Below, in pieces: positions 5,877 to 9,913 of a DNA stretch of 9,913 bases. Within the stretch, counting starts at the first letter, position 1, and each line of letters opens with the position of its first letter. Under the pieces are notes generated by a model, which was given only the letters and a program-made list of their open reading frames with translations, was not told the origin of the DNA and did no database searches. The position numbers and the translations under genes are program-made. Source of the stretch: Actinomycetota bacterium (GTDB lineage: Bacteria > Actinomycetota > Acidimicrobiia > Spongiisociales > UBA5794); the NCBI GenBank assembly GCA_003648875.1, contig QMQC01000041.1:1-9913 (forward strand), read 5' to 3'.

Positions 5877-6398
5877 ATGCAGGTCCGCGCAGCGAAGGAT
5901 GGTCGCGCTAGGACGCGGATCAACTGGCTGTTGCGACAGCTACGCGATGCGCCAGACGATTTGCGTATCACGGTGAAGTTTGCTCGCACGCGTGCCACCG
6001 CCTCGGCTCTTCTGGACGCGGCCCGGGCCGACTTGTCCACGCTGTTGCTACCGGAGGATGCCAAACGTGAACCCACGATGTTCGAGGTCGCTGATACGGA
6101 CGACATGGGAATCAAGCGGGGAACGTCAAGCGGATCGTTTGTCGCTGAGACACAGACGCAAATGCTCGCGTTCTATGGCGACGTGGTTCAGCAGGTTCAA
6201 AAATGGGCGCCTAAGACTCCGAAACTCAGTAAGTCCCTCGATTTCGAAGCTGCTCCATCGCCTGCCAAAGAGATCGAGGTCAGCTCGGACAACCTCCTTC
6301 CTGAATTCCCACATTCGGCCTACTTGGACGACAACGATGAGTCACTCAGACGTCGTGACTCATCGCCGAGCTATCGGGACGCGAACCCTTTGGAGTAG
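5877..6398 (+). CDS. Unrecognised protein, possibly a C-terminal remnant
   Basis: From the ATG at 5877 the frame gives 173 residues. The first 120 look like genuine folded protein: RTRINWLLRQLRDAPDDLRI, then ITVKFARTRATASALLDAA, and a SFVAETQTQMLAFYGDVVQQ helix followed by KWAPKTPKL. The last 50 are low-complexity and acidic, ending ESLRRRDSSPSYRDANPLE. There is no convincing ribosome site, and the open frame extends upstream through the T-arm look-alike without an ATG, GTG or TTG close by. It opens abruptly in mid-domain style, so I suspect the 3' part of a larger gene whose beginning is lost. The final codons overlap a perfect 11-bp inverted repeat. It converges on the secreted protein gene of the second ECF operon. 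I cannot assign a function. Confidence 0.5.
   Translation: MQVRAAKDGRARTRINWLLRQLRDAPDDLRITVKFARTRATASALLDAARADLSTLLLPEDAKREPTMFEVADTDDMGIKRGTSSGSFVAETQTQMLAFYGDVVQQVQKWAPKTPKLSKSLDFEAAPSPAKEIEVSSDNLLPEFPHSAYLDDNDESLRRRDSSPSYRDANPLE
6335..6365. repeat. Perfect 11-bp inverted repeat, 9-base loop
   Basis: CGATGAGTCAC (6335-6345), loop TCAGACGTC, GTGACTCATCG (6355-6365). All eleven pairs match. It lies within the last codons of the 5877-6398 frame, and no T-run follows on either strand. It could act as a transcription terminator without a U-tract or a dimeric-protein operator, or mark the original end of a decayed gene. Confidence 0.85.
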
Positions 6399-6585
6399 CC
6401 AAGGTTTGGCGTGGGCGCCCAGAACGACAGCTTTGCGCGACCTACAGGGCGGACATATGTGCTGCGATGTCAGGTGGTCATTGCAGCCGATATGGGCGGT
6501 ATGCGGAAGCACCCATCGATTCAGTTGTGTTGTGATATGGGTCGACCAGCGGAACGCAGGGTGTGACTCGGTTTGTGGTTGCGCG

Positions 6586-6605
6586 ACCCGGCGCGCAGAC
6601 CGGGT
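6586..6605 (-). terminator. Candidate hairpin terminator after the second ECF operon
   Basis: ACCCGG (6586-6591) pairs with CCGGGT (6600-6605) across an 8-base loop, starting six bases beyond the stop codon of the secreted protein gene. The stem is short and GC-rich, and no T-run follows, which is common in high-GC Actinomycetota. The rest of 6399-6610 shows only a 10-bp palindrome TGGGCGCCCA at 6412-6421. Confidence 0.4.
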
Positions 6606-6610
6606 TGGAT

Positions 6611-7192
6611 TTAGTCGGTCGCTGTCACGCTGACGGTCACTGGTGAGGGCTTCCCGCTCGGGCCGATAGTGAACACGAATGACGTATAGCTGTCATCCCA
6701 GTTTCCGCAGGCACCGACTGACGAAATAGGGAGCGGCCCACCACCGTTGGCGAGTGGCCCGTTTGAATGTGTGATGGTCAGTGTGTTCAGGCCGGTCTTG
6801 ATGTCTTTGACGCCAAGGGTATCGAGCCAGCAGAAGTCGCCTGGGTGGCTGCCGCGAACGTTGAAAAGGACGCTGTTGGCGCTGCCTGGGTCGATTGTCA
6901 CGACCCAATTCGTCTCGAAGGTCGTGGTCCAGTCGACACACCCGGCGTCGCCCGGATTGACCACGATTTTGAATTCGTCAGTCTCGCTGAAGACCTGGTG
7001 CCCCTGCTCGATCGACTCGGCACAACTGCTCCCGAGATCGGGGACTGAGGTTGTCGTGGTCGTCGGGGGACAGTGAGGGTTGTCGGCGAGTTTCGGATTG
7101 TCGCAGTCTGGTCCGGCGGTGGCGGTGGTCGCGGCCAGCACAGGGAGCGTGACTGCAGCGGCGATGAGTAGTGATTTGATCTTCTTGTTCAT
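6611..7192 (-). CDS. Small secreted protein with Thr-rich linker
   Basis: The protein has 193 residues. MNKKIKSLLIAAAVTLPVLA is a clear Sec signal peptide with a probable cut after the AxA-like TATA (residue 26). The mature part starts GPDCDNPKLADNPHCPP, then a PPTTTTTSVP linker (42-51) of the kind common in exported Acidimicrobiia proteins, then a domain of about 140 residues rich in Thr, Ser, Val and Gly, likely beta-sandwich. Six Cys (30, 41, 57, 85, 121, 162) suggest up to three disulfides. The ATG at 7192 is chosen for its strong AAAGGAG at eight bases and because the signal peptide begins there. It is the last gene of the second ECF operon, 122 bases after the propeller gene, and may be a product under its control or a ligand for it; that is inference. 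No family is recognised. Confidence 0.82.
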   Translation of the reverse strand: MNKKIKSLLIAAAVTLPVLAATTATAGPDCDNPKLADNPHCPPTTTTTSVPDLGSSCAESIEQGHQVFSETDEFKIVVNPGDAGCVDWTTTFETNWVVTIDPGSANSVLFNVRGSHPGDFCWLDTLGVKDIKTGLNTLTITHSNGPLANGGGPLPISSVGACGNWDDSYTSFVFTIGPSGKPSPVTVSVTATD

Positions 7193-7200
7193 GGTGATGA

Positions 7201-7207
7201 CTCCTTT
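7201..7207 (-). promoter_or_regulatory. Ribosome binding site deciding the start at 7192
   Basis: Minus-strand AAAGGAG ends eight bases before the ATG at 7192, the best ribosome site of this operon's third gene. It excludes the longer in-frame start at 7288, which would bury the signal peptide 32 residues inside. Confidence 0.75.
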
Positions 7208-7314
7208 CGTCATCGTTCCTCTTCCCAGGTTCCAATCCAGATGGCGGCGTCGTCCAGGTCCCGCACCCTTCCGTTGTGGCTTTGCCATGCGCCTGGGCTG
7301 GGTAGCGGCAAGAT

Positions 7315-8814
7315 CTACGGCGTGTTGGGATCGAGCCGCGGACCTAGCCAGACGGCTGCTTGGAAGCCATCCGTGGGTCGGAACCCGCCCGCAAGGGCGA
7401 TCCCGCCGTCGACGACGACGATCTTCGACGCGTAGCTATCTTCCATTTGAATGACGTGAACCCGGGTCCAGTTCTCACCGTTCGGCGAGGTCCAGAGCGT
7501 CAACGAGCCGGCCTCGATTATGTGCGGGCCGGCGGTGACGTAGCCAGTGTTGAGCGCGGCGACGGACGTCAGATATGTGATCGAGTCGAATGGCTGTGTG
7601 GCGGTGTCGACGCGTGTCCACGTGGTGCCGTCCGGTGACTGCCAGATGCCGGCCTCGGAGTTGCCGAAGGTACCGACCGCCATGAATCCGTTCTCACCCC
7701 AGGTGATGTCAACCATGTCGGTGCCGGGTCCGAACGCCGGTGATGTGGGGTCGACACGATCCCACGCGCTCCCGTCGGTTGAGGTCCACACCGCAGCGGT
7801 GGACTTGTCGTTCTTGTCGAGCATTGCACCCACGGCCACGAAACTCCCGTCGGGACTCCGGGCGACGGCCTGCATAGGTGTTGTCGGCAAGCCGTTGAGG
7901 AAGGCATCAACTGTCTGTTCGAATCCCTCGCCAATCAATGTTCGTTCCCAACTGACCCCATCGGAGGACAGCCAGACCGCCGGAAATGTCGTGACCGACT
8001 GTTCGACACCGGCATCATCGACAAGCCAATCCTGAAACAAACCCACAGCAACAAGGGTCCCTCCATCATCAGCGAGCACGTCGTTCATGCTGGTGGTCTC
8101 CGTGACCAGATCTCCGAAGGCAACCGGGTCGTGCGCGGTGCGGAACCATGACGTGCCGTCGGTCGATGTCCACGCTGTGGCGTAGGGCGTGCACCCTTGG
8201 GTTTCGTCTTCACATCCTCTGCCAACGGCAACCAGTCCTGGTCCGCCGTCGGTGACGGCAGCTATCTGCACGGCCCCGAGGTTCAATGCGGGATCTTCCT
8301 CGGCGAGACGCGTCCACGCGACCCCGTCGTCGCTGGCGAAGATCGCACCGTTCGGCCGGGCGTTGTCGTCTCCAATGTCGAAGCCGACCGCGACCAGCTG
8401 GGACCCGAACCGGGTCATGTCGTACAGCCCGATCGCTGAACTCATCACTTCGGTACCCTGCTGCCACGACTCCACCATTGGTGGCGTCGTCGGCTCGGTA
8501 GCGACAGTGGTTGGTGGCGTCGTCGGCTCGGTAGCGACCGGGGCTTCATTTCCGCCGCTTCCGCCGCCTAGGAGGATTGGCACGCCGATGACCAGCAATA
8601 TCAGCATCGCAAATCCGACCGCGACGACAACAGGTCGCCGCCACAGGACTGTCGATCTCTTGGAGCTTGTGACTCGTTCCATTTCCCCATTCCTTTCGAT
8701 GATGAGGTCAAGGAGAGCGGCGTGATCCAGGAGTCCGCTCGGCGGTTCGGCATCAACTGCAGCGGGATCCGCTGCCGCCATGCGCTGCCGCACGGGATCG
8801 GTGTTCGTAGTCAT
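7315..8814 (-). CDS. Transmembrane propeller-like repeat protein, presumed anti-sigma factor
   Basis: The protein has 499 residues. Residues 1-60 are a cytoplasmic tail (LLDHAALLDLIIERNGEMER, RVTSSKRSTVLWRRP), where an anti-sigma domain would sit, but no zinc-finger H-x3-C-x2-C is present. One membrane helix follows (about 61-83), then a Thr/Pro linker (88-115) with a duplicated ATEPTTPP unit. The outer region carries at least six W/F-x-S-x-D/N-G-x-x-W motifs at about 158, 213, 280, 342, 390 and 440, each preceded by a (V/A)AVG strand 15-60 residues earlier, and a closing AAVWLGP at 486-492. This spacing suggests a beta-propeller of six or seven blades. C201 and C208 may form a disulfide. The ATG at 8814 overlaps the sigma stop as ATGA with GGAGG six bases upstream. 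Gene order strongly suggests it regulates the sigma factor; direct binding is inferred. Confidence 0.82.
   Translation of the reverse strand: MTTNTDPVRQRMAAADPAAVDAEPPSGLLDHAALLDLIIERNGEMERVTSSKRSTVLWRRPVVVAVGFAMLILLVIGVPILLGGGSGGNEAPVATEPTTPPTTVATEPTTPPMVESWQQGTEVMSSAIGLYDMTRFGSQLVAVGFDIGDDNARPNGAIFASDDGVAWTRLAEEDPALNLGAVQIAAVTDGGPGLVAVGRGCEDETQGCTPYATAWTSTDGTSWFRTAHDPVAFGDLVTETTSMNDVLADDGGTLVAVGLFQDWLVDDAGVEQSVTTFPAVWLSSDGVSWERTLIGEGFEQTVDAFLNGLPTTPMQAVARSPDGSFVAVGAMLDKNDKSTAAVWTSTDGSAWDRVDPTSPAFGPGTDMVDITWGENGFMAVGTFGNSEAGIWQSPDGTTWTRVDTATQPFDSITYLTSVAALNTGYVTAGPHIIEAGSLTLWTSPNGENWTRVHVIQMEDSYASKIVVVDGGIALAGGFRPTDGFQAAVWLGPRLDPNTP
8478..8538 (-). repeat. Tandem 28-bp identical repeat, period 33
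   Basis: Two 28-base copies (8478-8505 and 8511-8538) are identical and separated by five bases. The 33-base period is eleven codons, so the frame is kept and the linker of the propeller protein gains a second VATEPTTPP unit. Perfect identity suggests a recent or concerted duplication. Confidence 0.9.
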
Positions 8815-9377
8815 CGCTCACCTCCTTCGGTAACGGGTCGGGGATCGGCCTCTGTTGACTGTTTGGTCGTTTCCATGCCCAGGCGGTGGGCCAACCGGCT
8901 CCTCGCTCGGCTGAGACGCATCGTCACCGCGTGGGGTTCTATGTCGAGGATCTGGGCAATCTCAGAGTTGGAGAGTTCGTCCCAGAAGCTCAGTCGCAGT
9001 ATCTCTTGATCGACCGGGCGTAGCTCTGCAAGCATCCGGAGGACTTTGTCGTTCTCAGCGCTGCTTACGACCAAGGTTTCCGACGTGGGTTCGGGTGCTG
9101 ACCGGAGCCGATCTATACGGAGATTCAATCTCGTTCGGCGGCGCTTGGAACGGTTGGCGTTACGGACCACGTTCTTGGCAATCGTGTAGATCCACGGTCG
9201 GACGGCGCTCTCTGCGGGCACGTCGTCGATACGTCGCCAGACCACAAGGAACGTCTCTGCCACAGCATCGTTCACCTCACTGACCGGAAGCCGCCGAAGG
9301 CAGTAGCTGCGGACTGCAACGAAATAGCGGTCATAGAGACCACGGAACTTCTGGTCGTTGCCCAATAGCTGTTCCAC
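8811..9377 (-). CDS. ECF-type RNA polymerase sigma factor, second operon
   Basis: The protein has 188 residues. Sigma region 2 spans about 11-80 (FRGLYDRYFVAVRSYCLRRL, NDAVAETFLVVWRRIDDVP, RPWIYTIAKNVVRNANR). Region 4 spans about 111-166 (LRPVDQEILRLSFWDELSNS, EIAQILDIEPHAVTMRLSRA). A charged tail of 20 residues (ETTKQSTEADPRPVTEGGER) follows. The start is GTG at 9377; no ATG, GTG or TTG lies in frame between it and the upstream stop at 9431. Its ribosome site is weak. Its stop overlaps the start of the propeller gene, so the two are coupled. It is clearly distinct from the first sigma factor in this window and should read different promoters. Confidence 0.93.
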   Translation of the reverse strand: MEQLLGNDQKFRGLYDRYFVAVRSYCLRRLPVSEVNDAVAETFLVVWRRIDDVPAESAVRPWIYTIAKNVVRNANRSKRRRTRLNLRIDRLRSAPEPTSETLVVSSAENDKVLRMLAELRPVDQEILRLSFWDELSNSEIAQILDIEPHAVTMRLSRARSRLAHRLGMETTKQSTEADPRPVTEGGER

Positions 9378-9427
9378 TGACTCTTTTTCTTCGACTCTGT
9401 CCCTACATGTCCAGACGAGGGCGCGAT

Positions 9428-9441
9428 GTCACACCTGTGAC
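9428..9441. promoter_or_regulatory. Palindromic candidate operator GTCACACCTGTGAC
   Basis: Six-base arms GTCACA and TGTGAC meet around CC, about 50-65 bases before the sigma start codon. The arms are the CRP-type half-sites in reverse order, so this is not a standard CRP site. Its position fits an operator for a dimeric regulator. Confidence 0.4.
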
Positions 9442-9470
9442 CCAAGCCTACGCGCCGGACATGAACAAAT

Positions 9471-9508
9471 GAGTCCTCTGGACTCAACGGGACACGGGGA
9501 TCGTCCCG
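9471..9508. promoter_or_regulatory. Paired inverted repeats upstream of the second sigma gene
   Basis: GAGTCC-TCT-GGACTC (9471-9485) is a perfect 6-bp inverted repeat. Two bases later CGGGAC (9488-9493) pairs with GTCCCG (9503-9508) across nine bases. Both could fold in RNA or bind a dimeric protein. Confidence 0.4.
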
Positions 9509-9570
9509 AGAGGGACTATTCAGCCCCCCGGGACTGTGGGACATGTTCAAGGACGACTACATTCGACCAC

Positions 9571-9604
9571 CCATAAGCGCCAATACGGTGCAGCCATAAG
9601 TGCC
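9571..9604. repeat. Direct repeat CCATAAGYGCC, period 23
   Basis: CCATAAGCGCC (9571-9581) recurs as CCATAAGTGCC (9594-9604). The second copy also forms CATAA-GTGCCG-TTATG, a 5-bp inverted repeat. Two-turn spacing would place both copies on one face of the helix, as in tandem regulator sites. Confidence 0.45.
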
Positions 9605-9679
9605 GTTATGTGCGGGTGTGTTGTCTTCCTGTCTGCGTGTTTGGTTGGGGGTCGGGACGGTTGTTGGTTACCTCGAGGT

Positions 9680-9913
9680 TTAGCTTCCCCAGGTCCAGTG
9701 GCCGATTCCTGCTGCTTCTCCGGGACCCGAATGGAGGATTGAGAAGGCAACGAGGCCGGGTCCGGCTGCCCGGACGGTGGTCATGCTGCCGTCGAAGAAT
9801 CCGGGTTCGGGAGTTTCCCTGTTCCAGGTGATCCCGTCTGGGGAGGTCCATAGGGCGGTGGTGCATCCTGTGTCGTCGCAGCTTTGTCCGACTGCGACGA
9901 AGCCGTCACCCCG
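9680..9913 (-). CDS. C-terminal end of a second propeller-like repeat protein (partial)
   Basis: The minus strand is open from the right edge to TAA at 9680, giving the last 77 residues of a longer protein. It reads DGFVAVGQSCDDTGCTTALW, then WTSPDGITWNRETPEPGF, GPGLVAFSI, and ends GHWTWGS. This matches the GLVAVGRGCEDETQGCTPYA / TAWTSTDGTSWFRT blade of the 7315-8814 protein, including the Cys pair and the W-T-S-x-D-G-x-x-W motif. The start and any membrane segment lie beyond the window. It is transcribed in the same direction as the second ECF operon and 302 bases upstream of it, so it may be the membrane partner of a further sigma gene. Confidence 0.8.
   Translation of the reverse strand, partial: RGDGFVAVGQSCDDTGCTTALWTSPDGITWNRETPEPGFFDGSMTTVRAAGPGLVAFSILHSGPGEAAGIGHWTWGS

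Larger units (their letters stand above)
9378..9679 (-). other. Palindrome-rich control region upstream of the second sigma gene
   Basis: This 302-base gap runs from the end of the partial propeller gene to the sigma start, so it should hold a terminator and the sigma operon promoter. I see no convincing ECF or primary promoter pair. It holds several short inverted repeats listed separately, four GGGAC words (9489, 9512, 9530, 9538), GGACATG at 9458 and 9539, and a 10-bp palindrome ACCTCGAGGT (9670-9679) directly after the upstream stop codon. No small gene is supported. Confidence 0.5.

Noticed and set aside
7547..8035. 162-residue plus-strand frame opposite the propeller gene
   Set aside because: It is antisense to the repeat-containing gene, whose motifs, start and coupling are clear.

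Overview
The window is GC-rich DNA that looks like Actinomycetota, possibly Acidimicrobiia. I infer this from GTG starts, Thr/Pro-rich linkers of the PTTTTT and TEPTTPP kind in exported proteins, a class III cyclase fused to a SCO4226-like (DUF4242) domain, and two ECF sigma operons. There is no rRNA, intact tRNA, CRISPR array or intact transposase. No host name can be given from the sequence alone.

Layout from left to right. Positions 59-273 (minus) hold a small membrane protein gene broken by one frameshift. Positions 522-1352 (plus) encode the DUF4242-cyclase fusion, followed by a 37-residue coiled-coil-like protein (1492-1605). Positions 1606-2057 have no convincing gene. Positions 4413-2058 (minus) form an overlapping ECF operon: sigma factor, zinc-finger membrane anti-sigma factor with a large outer domain, and a six-helix membrane protein. 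Divergent from it is a decayed 3' remnant of a flavin-dependent monooxygenase (about 4488-4881, plus). Next come a putative lipoprotein (5167-5736, plus), an isolated tRNA T-arm look-alike (5817-5841), and an unrecognised 173-residue protein (5877-6398, plus) whose 3' end carries a perfect 11-bp inverted repeat.

The right third is a second ECF operon on the minus strand (9377-6611): sigma factor, a single-pass membrane protein with about six outer WTSxDGxxW propeller-like repeats, and a small secreted protein with a Thr-rich linker. Just upstream, running off the right edge, is the C-terminal end of a second propeller-like protein (9680-9913), so the operon may belong to a tandem family. The gap upstream of the second sigma gene is rich in short palindromes.

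The two ECF operons share an architecture: the sigma stop overlaps the start of the membrane partner as ATGA, and the third gene is a membrane or exported protein. I infer two independent envelope-sensing circuits. The more unusual is the propeller operon, where the presumed anti-sigma factor lacks a visible zinc-binding motif and its outer domain is built from short repeats.
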